A stretch of 64,000 nt of DNA from Diphasiastrum complanatum (taxonomy: Eukaryota; Streptophyta; Lycopodiopsida; Lycopodiales; Lycopodiaceae). The stretch covers positions 16,933,353-16,997,352 of the forward strand of contig CM055105.1 of NCBI GenBank assembly GCA_029204225.1, written 5' to 3'. The notes under the pieces are model-generated. The model was not told the origin of the DNA, did no database searches, and saw only the letters and a program-made list of their open reading frames with translations. Of the stretch, positions 10,801 to 19,535 are shown in pieces. Numbering within the stretch: the first letter of the stretch is position 1; the number at the start of each line of letters is the position of its first letter. The translations under genes were made by a program, and so were the position numbers.

Positions 10801-11805
10801 TGACTTCTTAGAGTCATTACAAGATAGAAGAGTAGAAAAATAATGCTTGTTAAAGGACATGTGGGAACTAGCCCCACTATCTATCCACCATGTGTCTTGA
10901 CTTGAAGTTGGTGTAGATGCAACCATTAAGGATGTGTTGAATCCATCCTCATATTCTTCCTCTTGAGCAATGTCCCCTTGATCTCCTTTGGCTTGTTGAT
11001 TCTTCTTCAAGTAGCATTCTGAGGCAAAGTGTCCTTTCTTTCCACAAAAGAAACACTTTAGTTTTGCCTTGTTCTTCACTTTGCCTTTGGAGGTAGATCC
11101 TCCATTCTTCATCTCGGCCTCCTTGCCTTGATTTTTCTTGAATGGATTTTGCTTTTTCTTGCCTTTAGATGTAAAGTTAGCTTTCTCCTCTCCTCCATTA
11201 AGTGACATGCTATCCATTCTTGTCTTGAGGTGTAGAAGCCTACTCTCCTCGGCCACAAGAACATTGTGCAACTTTTCAATGGATGGAAGAGAGTCTTGAA
11301 TGGCAAATGATTGGACTAAGTTGGTAAACTCATCACTTAGACCATTCAAAATGATTTGTACTAGTTCTTGATCTTGGATCTTCTCTCCTATTGCACTTAA
11401 CTCCTTGTTAAGAGATTTGATCCTAAGAACATACTCTTGTCCACTCTCTCCACTTCCTTTCATGCTTTGGAAAACTTGATTTCTTAGCATGAGGATTCTT
11501 GAAGTATTGTTGGATTCATAAATGCTCTTTAATGAATCCCAAGCCTCTTTGGATGAGGTACAAGAAGACACCTCTTTCAAGAGGTCATTGCATACATTTA
11601 ACTTTATGCAATGTAGAGCTAATCTTGCTCTCTTCTTGTATTTGGCTTGTTCTTGGGGAGTTTGAGGCTCTTCCTCTACTCCTTGAACTATGTCATATAG
11701 ATCATGGATCACTAGGAGTGATTCCATTCTCACTTTCCAAATGGAATAATTTGTGGAAGTGAGTCTCTCACTTGGTTCCATCAAATATCCACCCATGGAT
11801 GACAT
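7825..11805 (-). CDS. gag-pol: Copia-A gag-pol polyprotein, 1326 aa, intact
   Basis: A single frame encodes the whole copia polyprotein, processed in cytoplasmic particles and then used for nuclear integration. In order: gag (about 1-240), zinc knuckle CFFCGKKGHFASEC (251-264), aspartic protease WIDSGASSHM (307-316), integrase zinc domain with HKRLGH (441-446) and C475/C478, and integrase core with D505, D567 and E603. Reverse transcriptase follows with QMDVTNAFLNG (918-928) and YVDD (1005-1008). RNase H has YSDSDFAG near 1167, E1210 and D1247. A linker at about 741-761 repeats DLDKxEED-type acidic units. The domain order protease-integrase-RT defines copia. All catalytic residues expected are present and no stop or shift is seen. 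The start ATG at 11805 lies about 580 bases inside the 5' LTR edge. Confidence 0.95.
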   Translation of the reverse strand: MSSMGGYLMEPSERLTSTNYSIWKVRMESLLVIHDLYDIVQGVEEEPQTPQEQAKYKKRARLALHCIKLNVCNDLLKEVSSCTSSKEAWDSLKSIYESNNTSRILMLRNQVFQSMKGSGESGQEYVLRIKSLNKELSAIGEKIQDQELVQIILNGLSDEFTNLVQSFAIQDSLPSIEKLHNVLVAEESRLLHLKTRMDSMSLNGGEEKANFTSKGKKKQNPFKKNQGKEAEMKNGGSTSKGKVKNKAKLKCFFCGKKGHFASECYLKKNQQAKGDQGDIAQEEEYEDGFNTSLMVASTPTSSQDTWWIDSGASSHMSFNKHYFSTLLSCNDSKKSIYTASDQACKIDGIGSIPLCLGTSKRIDLDNVLYVPTISRNLLSVGQLMDNGLDVHFKNGVCSILKNDKCIASGIKQGRLFKLDANVASESVNLAREELTQVELWHKRLGHPNLQSMESMASKELALGLPRAFKKCGKMCEACGLAKSHKSSYKKSSSRSLSPLDLIHSDVHSFSHASNGGALMYVTFIDDCTRFTWIELLSKKSLVYEAFIKFKSLVEKQLSTSIKALRCDNGGEYTSNKMKDFCEINGIKLQYTCSYTPQQNGVAERKNRSLCECAKSLRLDASLPISFWGEAITCANYLCNRLPSSAIDGISPYQALFDKKPNVKYFKIFGCTCYVHIPLETRRKEDATSFKGIFVGYGENSKGYRIYDPTSKKVKVSKDVLFDESQFAKSLSNGSNPLCIEDLDKSEEDLDKPEEDHDKPEDGDLDPSQKGPRRSSRSKAEPSRLTYVDKGKQKEGSTSSTSYSFLATLIEEPSSFEEACKSKVWRDAMQVEYDALEENHTWNLVNLPRGKKPLACKWIYRIKYNQDGSISKYKARLVAKGFLQIKGLDYEETFAPVAKLVTIRLIICIATLFKWDLYQMDVTNAFLNGFLEEEIYMMQPEDFIKIGEEQKVCYLRKSLYGLKQAPRAWYSRLHDFLYSLGFVLSAYEPSLYFKCNEGKIIILVLYVDDIIMTGNDDDGIGKVKVDLSSEFKMVDLGFLKFILGIEVSRSSNCTFISQSKYATSILERFGMKDCKGIDTPMEHVVKATNEGDEASFEDITLFRKLIGSLIYLTITRPDLSFCVSKLSQSMQAPLIHHWKSAKRVLRYVSSTRFFGILYEGSNLHLRAYSDSDFAGDKMDRKSISAFATFLCGGVISWLSKKQDTISLSSCEAEYKALTSTTKELLWLRRLLMELHVLEAEEIPYIFCDNQASQQIASNPIFHARTKHIEIAHHFVREKVQSKEVQLHHVPSSECIADILTKPLSKDPFFKLRYALGIVDRCTLDLPS

Positions 11806-12387
11806 TTTAGAATGAATGCTCTTTTAAAAATCACAAAGATTTTTGAATTTTAAAAGATCTATGAAGTGGCCTAAAGCTTACTAGAATGCCTATAGGCTTG
11901 TCTCTATCAAACTAACACACAAGCTTGAATGATACTCAAAGATCTTACCAAAAATTTCTAGCTTTCACTCTCACAAAAAAATTGCTTTACACTTTTCTTA
12001 GAGATTTCACTTCAACTAAGGATCTGAACAAATCAGCCTCTTAGATCTGATCTTAGACTCTAAAAAGAAATGCTTCAATGATCCAAAACACTATTTGGTC
12101 ATAGGCATTAGTTAGAATGAATCTAGATCAATACTATGCTTCAAAAAGCACCAAAAATGAACTAGTATTGTGATTTTGGGACCAAAAAACACAAAGTAAC
12201 TTGAATTGAAAGTTGCTGTACGGTTTCACACGTGTGAAAAGTACATACACAGCCTCCAAGTCGTTTTGATCCAAATGATTACAAGCTATCACTCTAGAAG
12301 AACTCGCCCTCACTAGTATTGGCCAAAAAACAAATTTTGCCAATGATCTTTACAAGATTTATGATTCAATGATCACTCTCTTACTTA

Positions 12388-12399
12388 GCTCTGATACCA
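12388..12399 (-). other. Copia-A primer-binding site (initiator tRNA-Met)
   Basis: The minus strand reads TGGTATCAGAGC directly after the 5' LTR with no spacer. It is complementary to the 3' end of plant initiator tRNA-Met, the usual copia primer. Confidence 0.95.
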
Positions 12400-13261
12400 T
12401 GATAAATTTTACAGTTTTTAGGACAATAATGATTGTACTTTACAATGATAGAGAGTTATTGGTTGCTTAATCAATGAATCTATCAAGTTCTACACATTAG
12501 ATCTTGATCTAGATTCACTACACTTGGATTTAAGCAAGAGCAATGGATCAACACATCATTTTTTAGTGAGAGCGGCTTCACACGTGTGGAGTACTGTCCA
12601 CTGTACGGCCTGCACCTGAAACAACAAGTACAATGATACTAGATAGCAATCATGCATAAAAATCACAAGACAAATGACTAGAAATCTCACAAAAGTGTAG
12701 AGTGCAAAAGTCTCATCAATTTTCTTAGCAAAATGATGATCCTTTTATGGATCAAGTACATCCATGAGTCTGGTACAGTCCAGCAGGCCTTCACACGTGT
12801 GAAGAGTGCCACATCACTCATATCTATCCATTTGATCCATCCTTGATCCTTATCCAATAGTTGACCTTCTAGAATATGACTAAAATCCAAAAAGCTAGTC
12901 TCCTAGAATATAGGAATATTCCCTACAAAATAGGATCTAAGGAAAATGGTCAACTCTTATCTTCTAGTACTCTATACACACATGTGAACATCCACTTGCC
13001 ATGTGGGAGCATTTACTCATGCACATGCAAGGAAAAGCTAATTTGTAGGTGACTAGTCAACTTGACTAAAAACTAGTCATTTCATGTTCACACTAACTAG
13101 AATGATACAAAATCAATTTGGATATATACAAACATGAAAAGTACATCCTTTCACACATGGGAACATGCTCCACACGTGTGAAATCATATCATCAACATAT
13201 TCTAATGTTTGATCAATATTTACATGAACCAATGTCAAGTGAGAAGTGACAATTTTCAACA
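12400..13261 (-). repeat. Copia-A 5' LTR
   Basis: An 862-bp LTR that would drive transcription of the element leftward. It contains CACGTG cores at 12581-12586, 12794-12799 and 13173-13178. A further TTCACACGTGTGAA palindrome (core 12229-12234) lies just inside the element in the leader. Confidence 0.93.
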
Positions 13262-13266
13262 TGATA
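13262..13266. repeat. Target-site duplication TGATA, right copy
   Basis: Matches 6945-6949 and directly follows the terminal CA of the right LTR of Copia-A. Confidence 0.9.
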
Positions 13267-13870
13267 TACACAGGACTTTAGACCTGGTTAAGAGAGAATT
13301 TTATTGGCCAAAGCTCAAGCCATATGTCGAGTCATCTGTTGTTAAATGCAAGCCCTGTCAACTAGCAAAGGCTGAATGCCATAAGACTGGTGGGTTGTTG
13401 CATCCGTTAGATATCCCAGATAAGAAATGGAAAAGCATATCTATGGATTTTGTAGTTGGACTTCCAAAGACCCAATGGAAAAATGATTCTATTTGGGTTG
13501 TGGTGGACCGGTTAACTAAGTTAGTAGCATTCATACCAGCCAAGTCAACTATAAAGGCTTTTGATTTAGCCCAGATCTTTGTTGAAAGATTAATTCAGTT
13601 GTATGGTCTGCCAAGTGACATTGTTAGTGATAGAGATCTTAAGTTCATAGGTCACTTTTGGTCAGCAATATTCCATAAACTGGAAACTTCTTTGAGTTTA
13701 AGTTCTTCTGCTAATCCTGAATCAGATGGCCAGACAGAAATGACTAATCAAACTATGGAAGATATTTTGAGGACGTATGTTTCTCACAAGCAATCTCATT
13801 GGGAAGATTATCTCCCACGGGTTGAGTTTGCATATAAAGTAGAAAACATCCTGCTACAGTCGTTTTATGC
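13262..13870 (+). pseudogene. pol: Gypsy-1 integrase, piece after the Copia-A insertion
   Basis: Integrase resumes with RTLDLVKREFYWPKL and the zinc-domain pair CKPCQLAK. The core follows: SISMDFVVGLPKT with the first catalytic Asp, and IVSDRDLKFIGHFW with the second. The catalytic Glu region reads NPESDGQTEMTNQTME. The frame then drifts and is lost after about 13,860. The C-terminal domain is missing here, but a matching gypsy integrase C-terminus lies on the opposite strand at 17771-18204. Confidence 0.85.
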
Positions 13871-13889
13871 TTATGTACAATTTTCAACT

Positions 13890-14069
13890 TAGATCTCCAG
13901 TAAATGTTGAGACGAAGTCTGTTAAGATCCAGAAGGTTGCCCCAAGGGAAAGGCTGCACAAATTTTTGATCCCAGGGTCGAACAATCAAAATCCGACCCC
14001 AGGGTCGAAAATCCAAAAAACAATTCTTACTTTGAAAATGAGTTTGATCAGTAGAGAGAAGAAATGCAG
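13890..14069. other. Unassigned stretch after Gypsy-1
   Basis: No recognisable domain. It contains two close copies of the motif CCCAGGGTCGAA (near 13,973 and 14,001). It may be gypsy leader or a tail fragment. Confidence 0.4.
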
Positions 14070-14144
14070 CCCAAGCCAAGGAACAAGAAGCATGAATGTA
14101 GAGTGAGAGCTTGGCAATGAATCAAGAACCATGATGAGGAGTAG
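14070..14144 (-). repeat. Gypsy LTR fragment, copy of 17147-17222
   Basis: A 75-bp segment starting CCCAAGCCAAGGAACAA and ending ATGATGAGGAGTAG nearly matches 17147-17222. There it lies just downstream (minus strand) of an LTR TATA box. This copy is therefore a cut piece of an LTR transcribed region, joined abruptly to the unknown ORF leader at 14145. Confidence 0.7.
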
Positions 14145-14171
14145 TACAAGTGCGATATCTGGCGTAGTTCC

Positions 14172-14612
14172 ATGGCCTCTTCCTTAGGATCTACACGAGA
14201 TTCAGGCCTAAGTTTATTTTTTACTGAATTTGAAATTACTGAAAATCTAGACTACTTCCACAGCCTATTCAGGCCATATTTACATGTTTTCAAGACTGCA
14301 CAACCAAATTTTGACGTATTTTATGAACATTATGTTAGATTCAGGAATATACCCAGTAAGCATGTTATCTACATAGGTCCGCCCTCGTACATGTATTATA
14401 CTGATCTTGTTCATTTCTTCCCAACTTTCAGATATAGACTAGGTAGAATGTTCACCAAATCATCTCAAAAGCGTTCAATGTGTCCTTATTGCAACAAGAA
14501 ATGTCGATTTGTTGAATATCAGAGTGGTTTCATACTTTTCCTCTTAGTTCAGATCCCAGATGATGAGGAAGTTTTTGTTGCTGGCATCATCCTTTGTTCA
14601 GTCATTTATTAA
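14172..14612 (+). CDS. Unrecognised 146-aa ORF with a CxxC pair
   Basis: I do not recognise the family. The protein is rich in aromatic residues (FRPYLHVFKTAQPNFDVFYE) and has CPYCNKKC at about residues 105-112, which could bind metal. The ATG at 14172 follows the 14-base string ACAAGTGCGATATC (14146-14159). The same string lies just before the ATG of the histone-like unit at 19049. The two units may therefore share a 5' leader. After 14612 an open frame continues only after a shift, so the gene is probably broken or spliced. Confidence 0.4.
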   Translation: MASSLGSTRDSGLSLFFTEFEITENLDYFHSLFRPYLHVFKTAQPNFDVFYEHYVRFRNIPSKHVIYIGPPSYMYYTDLVHFFPTFRYRLGRMFTKSSQKRSMCPYCNKKCRFVEYQSGFILFLLVQIPDDEEVFVAGIILCSVIY

Positions 14613-15165
14613 GGATATCAGTCACTTTCTAATCGACACCCCTGATAAGGAAAGTGACTTTATTGATGTAAATACTAATGTGCTCCGGGATTCTTTTATT
14701 GGCCAAAATACATCTACTGATGAATCGATCCCTATAGAAGAGTCTAAATGTCTTTTCAATTTGCCTGTAAATTAAATAAATGATGATGTATATTCTACTA
14801 CAGCTGATTTATGTCAATTTTTTTGACTATCGTGAAGATGAGGTTCTATGTTTATTGTCCAGCACAATTTCCAGATTCTTCGACTTTGTAGATTTTGAAA
14901 CAGATGACCTTGTTGCTGGAATTGATTTTGATGATGAGGTGGGACTTATGACCAGTGAAGAATTCCTGACTAAGACTTTATCAAATATTGTTGAGGATGG
15001 GCGAGGCAGACCATCCGATAAAGAATTTACGACATTTCAATCCTAGATGGGCTTCCCTCATCCATCATTAATGCATTTCACTGATGATTCCACTTCAGTA
15101 GGTGGTCATTATATTGATCATCCTAATATGGTTGTTGCTGATGATGAAGAATGTGTAAGTGTTTA
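14600..15165 (+). pseudogene. Acidic continuation of the unknown ORF, interrupted
   Basis: Two short frames follow in series. The first (to 14775) reads DISHFLIDTPDKESDFID. The second (14780-15046) is strongly acidic (DLVAGIDFDDEVG, then SEEFLTKTLSNIVEDGRG) and after one stop runs on as FTDDSTSVGGHYIDHP to about 15165. Together with 14172-14612 they could be exons or shifted pieces of one acidic protein. No known domain was recognised. Confidence 0.35.
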
Positions 15166-15188
15166 AACTTCCTTGCATTAGAATGTTC

Positions 15189-15731
15189 TTAACCACTGAA
15201 TGTATTTTTTCTAGCATATTTCTTATTGCAGGATGCTCTCATAATTGATGATTTTGCTATTTTGATAACCTCCTTTTGAAAGAATTTGAATATCCTTGCA
15301 ACTTTGTCGCTTTCGTTCTTACTTTCAGCCTTCTTCTTTGCCAATTCCACATCCGTCAATAATTGTAAGTTTTTAATACGAATAGATTGTGTGATTGATT
15401 GCATTTGCTCTAGTTCTGATTTGATATTGATTGTTATCTTTTGTAATGATTCATTATTTTTTTCAAGTTGTTCAATTTCTTCTAACGTCTTTTGGAGATG
15501 ACAATCTCTATTCTGACAATAAGAGGATATCCGAATTAACTCACCTTCTAAAAAGTGAACTTTATGCATATAAAGTTGTTTTCCATGGTTCTGCAATCTT
15601 TCACAATATCCTAGTAATTCACTATGCCCATTGCATATCCATGTAACTAAATGAGTTATTGAGGAGAATGTGGGATGTGTCAAAGTGCTTGGATCTTGTG
15701 GATATAATGTTCCATCTATCCACAAATCCAA
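15189..15731 (-). CDS. Unknown 180-aa protein with coiled coil
   Basis: A clean frame with an ATG at 15731. The N-terminal third (FSSITHLVTWICNGHSELLG) looks globular. Residues about 75-160 are helical with heptad-like leucines (TLEEIEQLEKNNESLQK, SELEQMQSITQSIRIKN), so a coiled coil is likely. A basic tail ends NKKYARKN. It is convergent with the unknown acidic frames of the plus strand. Function is unknown. An accessory protein of a mobile element is possible, but nothing proves expression. Confidence 0.4.
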   Translation of the reverse strand: MDLWIDGTLYPQDPSTLTHPTFSSITHLVTWICNGHSELLGYCERLQNHGKQLYMHKVHFLEGELIRISSYCQNRDCHLQKTLEEIEQLEKNNESLQKITINIKSELEQMQSITQSIRIKNLQLLTDVELAKKKAESKNESDKVARIFKFFQKEVIKIAKSSIMRASCNKKYARKNTFSG

Positions 15732-16690
15732 TTTTTTTTTTTCCTTATGCCCTGTAACGAGAACGATCCTCTACAAAAAGTTTGAATTCCTTTGCCTCCT
15801 CTTCTCTACAAAGGTGCCAAATCAATAGGGATATCCACAGGTAGATGATACAATGTCATCATAAAAAAAAACAATAGAGTAATCAATTGCATCAAATTAC
15901 TATGACCAGATTCTATGAAGCAAAACAAAATACTCATCTTTGATTATATTATATACTCTGTACGATCAATCCAATCTCTATGCTTGTATTCTTGATTCAA
16001 ATTTGGAAATGCCACTCATTTTTTCATTCCAATAGGTAGTTGGCGCTCATATTTCCATTCCAATATAATAATGGCGTTCATAATTGGAGATGGCACCCAT
16101 ATTTCCATTCTTGTGGAAGGAATGCATATGTAAACATTTTGCTATTTTTCATGATTCGAATTTGGGGATGGTGGTCATATTCTAGATCCAGTGAAAATAT
16201 TGTCCTTTTCGTAACCAATGGAGGGAATATTTTTGAATTTAGTCAAGTTATACTATGAACTGTCTACAGTTCTTAACTGTGACTATAGACATTGTGGTTA
16301 GATCATTGGGAGTTGGGGAGGCCTCGGGAGTGGTGGGGGCAAGCAAATAAACACTATTGTTTTTTTTTATTTTGATATTTTTCTATATCCTACATGGCAT
16401 TCCTTAAAGGGTCTTTTTGATATTGAGAACTCCTCTAATGATGAACAAAAAGCAAAACTGGTTGAAATTTCTCATAGACCTCAATCCCCTCATTACTTGT
16501 ACAAATCAAATGCATGATTGGGCATAGTTATTTGGGTCATGACCTCAAGCTCAACCAAAGTTCACACATATCTTATTTTGTAGGGATGCGAAAGTGAAAG
16601 TGGTGCACCTCAATCTACCACTCTCATCTCATTGGTTTATAGGGTCCAATCATATTAAGAGGTTCATAAAGAGGGTCCCAATCATATTTC
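15732..16690. other. Intergenic DNA, no gene seen
   Basis: No supportable reading frame or element end. The only structure noticed is a short local duplication around 16,650 (GGTCCAATCATATT and GGTCCCAATCATATT). Confidence 0.5.
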
Positions 16691-16699
16691 AAGGATCTC

Positions 16700-17700
16700 C
16701 ACATGCAAGTTAGTGTAGGAACTCAAGCTACATCTATATATATGATGAGAGCTCTTTGTGTGAAAAATGATTTGTATGTAAATTTTTATGTACATTGTAG
16801 GTTATGTCATAGGGATTAGTTAGGTTAGTTGGTCAGATTCCTAAATTATAGGACCAAATTCCTCAAATAAAGGAGGTAGATGAGTAACCTAACCTCCAAG
16901 TTGGCAAACCTAAAGGTTAGGTAAGATTGACGTTTTAAATCTATCATACTATTGATGCAAGATCAAAATTTGAGAGCTTTCTGACAAGTTTTTCCCTCAT
17001 TTGTGTGTTGATCTTATGATGCAATTGTAAACTATAAGGGAAGCTCCTTAGATCCTACTTACAATTCCTAGACACAAAAGGTTAACACACTGTGGAGAAA
17101 CCACCCAACCAAGTAGAAGCACCCAATCAATCTCTAGAAGCCTCACCCCCAAGCCAAGGAACAATAAGCATGAATGTAGAGTGAGAGCCTAGCAATGAAT
17201 CAAGAACCATGATGAGGAGTAGGGTGAGTTTGGACCTCTTATATAGAGCCAAAAGCATCCTGGGCACATAGCCATGCATAGCCCTATGTTCCCTATACAT
17301 AGATTCACATAGAATAGAGTCCTTTGCATGGACCAACTATTCATAGAATTGTTATTGATAACTCTACACGTGCATACACTGTCTCATACCTTGTCTAAAC
17401 TCCATTTAGTGTGTTATGGGCCTCACAAAGATATTAGTTACTTTCGGGTCACGTCCAGTATGACGTGGCATAACTAACAGCTTGTTTCACTGGAGTACCG
17501 TGTATCCAATATGACCTGGCATAACTAACAGCTTATTTCACTGGAGTACCGTGTATCCAATATGATGTGGCATAACTAACAGCTTGTTTCACTGGAGTAC
17601 CGTGCATCCAAGACTAGGAGTATACTGTATCCTATGTACTGGTCATGGACATAACACTCTTCCCTCCTTAAACTGTTTCTATCCTTAGAAACTAAAATTC
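16700..17700 (-). repeat. Gypsy LTR-like region, minus strand
   Basis: This lies directly downstream (minus strand) of a gypsy integrase C-terminus, where a 3' LTR is expected. A minus-strand TATA box (CTCTATATAAGAGG, about 17,236-17,249) is followed by the segment 17147-17222 that recurs at 14070. A 51-bp triple repeat lies in the upstream part. Exact LTR ends could not be fixed. Confidence 0.55.
17459..17611. repeat. 51-bp tandem repeat, three copies
   Basis: The unit TATGACGTGGCATAACTAAC... repeats at 17459-17509, 17510-17560 and 17561-17611 with only a few mismatches. Each unit contains TATGAYSTGGCATAAC and CACTGGAGTACCGTG. It lies upstream (minus strand) of the LTR TATA box, so it may be an enhancer-like U3 repeat. 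Confidence 0.9.
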
Positions 17701-17770
17701 GAGAAATTATTCTTTATGCTATCAACTCTCTCCTACGAATCATCATCCTCAATACGACCCTTCCACCGAA

Positions 17771-18204
17771 TTAAGCACTCAGAGATAGTACAATTTCTCG
17801 ATTGTTTATCTCTGGTTCGGAGCACTTTCTCAGGTTCCAAAGTACACTAAGCGACAAATCTTCCAAATGGGATAAATCTTCATCTGATCCAACTATATCA
17901 CCATCATGTAAACTTAGTTTCAAACGACTTACATGAAATACTAGGTGTGCAGTTGATTTTCCTTGAAGATCGAGTTCATACGCCAAAGAACCAATTCTAT
18001 GTACAATTCTAAAAGGTCCACAATAATGGGTAGACATCTTATAATGCTTCCCTGTACGTAATGTCTTAAAATCTTTTGGAATCCTAAGATATACCCAGTC
18101 ATCAACTTTAAAATTTCGTGGAGATCTCTTAAGATCGGTATAGTGTTTAGCTCTATCCTGAGCACTTCGGATACTATCCTTAGCCACTTGCAACATTTCT
18201 TGCA
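17771..18204 (-). pseudogene. pol: Gypsy integrase C-terminal domain fragment
   Basis: The frame reads KDSIRSAQDRAKHYTDLKRS, then FKVDDWVYLRIPKDFKT and HYCGPFRIVHRIGSLAYELD. These are the hallmarks of the gypsy integrase C-terminal (GPY/F) domain that helps choose insertion sites. It begins about where the plus-strand integrase at 13262-13870 ends, but on the opposite strand. The open frame extends upstream to 18439 without integrase similarity. It may be the inverted tail of Gypsy-1 or another copy. Confidence 0.8.
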
Positions 18205-18469
18205 TATCATGCAGGGAGAACAAACGAAACAAAACTAACTCTAAAGATCGCGCACAAGAGGGATATGTACGACAGGTAGCAACTGAATATCGCACTTGTG
18301 CGCAAGTAGGTATCGTTGCAAAAAATGGACAACAAAGAGCATGCACAAGAGCAATATGTTGTGAATTATGAGAAAGAAAAAAGTAAAAAATCAATCGGAT
18401 TTCATGTCTTTTATACAGAATTTTCACACATGTGGTCAACGGTCAATGGACACATGTTTACTTTCGATT

Positions 18470-18750
18470 GGACTGCAGGCACTGGCATGTGTGAGGTGAT
18501 TGGACTGTAGGCACTGGCACGTGTGAGGTGACACATGGACACGTGTGAAATGACACCAGTACACGTGTCTCATGTTCATTTGTCAGTTCGACAAGACGTG
18601 TCGCTCTCGCATTTGGCCATACAAATTCCACACGTGTAAAATGACAACCCTGACATGTGTTGCTCTCGCATTTGGTTGTACAAATCCCACACGTGCGACA
18701 AGACGTTCTTTCGCACGTGCAAACCGCGATATAAAATCACAAACTACCAT
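18470..18750 (+). promoter_or_regulatory. G-box cluster and TATA promoter
   Basis: CACGTG occurs six times: 18518, 18540, 18562, 18631, 18690 and 18714. TATAAAA follows at 18730-18736, 11 bases past the last box. Two local duplications underlie the cluster: a 32-bp unit repeated around 18,472-18,531, and a 59-bp unit starting near 18,603 and 18,662. G-boxes are bZIP/bHLH sites in plants. About 300 bases of leader follow to the ATG at 19049. The TATA part and leader recur at 57519-57872. Confidence 0.7.
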
Positions 18751-19048
18751 GAATTTTTTTCATTTATTTTTTCGCTCCGCATATTGCACTTGTGCACCTC
18801 CTTCACAATCGATATTCTGCCTACTGCCTTCCATGCGCATAGGTCCGATATTTCTACCTACGTGTCTCCTCATATCGGACTTGTGCGCCTCTCTTCTATA
18901 CTAATCGATCTCTCTGATATTTGGCTCACATAGATTCGATATACTGTACATTCTTTCCGTACATATCGGTCCTCTACGAGGGCTTCAAAGTCCTTCCCTG
19001 CTCATCCTAGTCGTCACGCACAAGTGCGATATCCCCTAGTACACTTCC

Positions 19049-19482
19049 ATGGATAGGAGAATGCAGACAAGGATGGATTTCTTCTCTATTGGCTCATCCT
19101 CAACTCCTGCGGTTGCCATTACACCTCCCGCTAGACCTAGAACGCGCAATTGCAGCAGGTGCACTCTGAAATACGTAAGTTACAGAGATCAACCGCTCTA
19201 TTGATTCCCAGAGCTCCATTCTACCATGCCGTCCAAAACATAACTAGAAATGATCTTGGACAACTCGTTAGATTCACACCCGCTGCTCTTCAGTGCCTTC
19301 AAGAAGCTACTGAAGAATATATGAGCCTTTTTTTTGAAGATTCATTTTTGCATGGTATTCATTCCAAGAGAGTCATCATAATGCCCAAGGGCTTTCAGCT
19401 ACTGATGAGAATGGAAACAGATAGCCCCCAAGAGAGCTCCAAAGAAAGTAAGGAGGGTAGATACCACCGAATCTGCAAATGA
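19049..19482 (+). pseudogene. CENH3-like histone H3 fold reading frame
   Basis: Histone H3 pairs with H4 in nucleosomes; CENH3 replaces it at centromeres. From 19156 the frame reads VHSEIRKLQRSTALLIPRAP, then VRFTPAALQCLQEATEEYM, FFEDSFLHGIHSKRVIIMPK and FQLLMRM, covering the alpha-N helix through helix 3. By eye roughly half the residues match canonical H3. LLIPRAPF, RFTPAALQCLQEA and a loop 1 one residue longer than H3 resemble plant CENH3. A basic, Pro-rich tail (PPARPRTRNCSR) starts at the ATG 19049 but is in another frame, so a shift near 19,150 separates tail and fold. A donor-like GTAAGG follows at 19447, leading to protease exons. It could be a captured gene piece, a pseudogene or part of a chimera. 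The fold is firm; the CENH3 subtype is likely. Confidence 0.75.
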
Positions 19483-19535
19483 ATGGAAATAGTTCTCAGA
19501 ATTGCAGCTAAAAAAATTTTAATCTTATTTTGTAG

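Larger units (their letters stand above)
6950..13261 (-). mobile_element. Copia-A, complete young Ty1/copia retrotransposon
   Basis: A 6312-bp element on the minus strand with two 862-bp LTRs (6950-7811 and 12400-13261). I could find no difference between them by eye. LTR ends are TG...CA on the coding strand. It has a tRNA-iMet primer site, a purine tract, one uninterrupted 1326-codon gag-pol frame and a TGATA target duplication. Everything needed for an autonomous element is visible. Matching LTRs indicate a very recent insertion. It sits inside the integrase gene of Gypsy-1. Confidence 0.95.
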
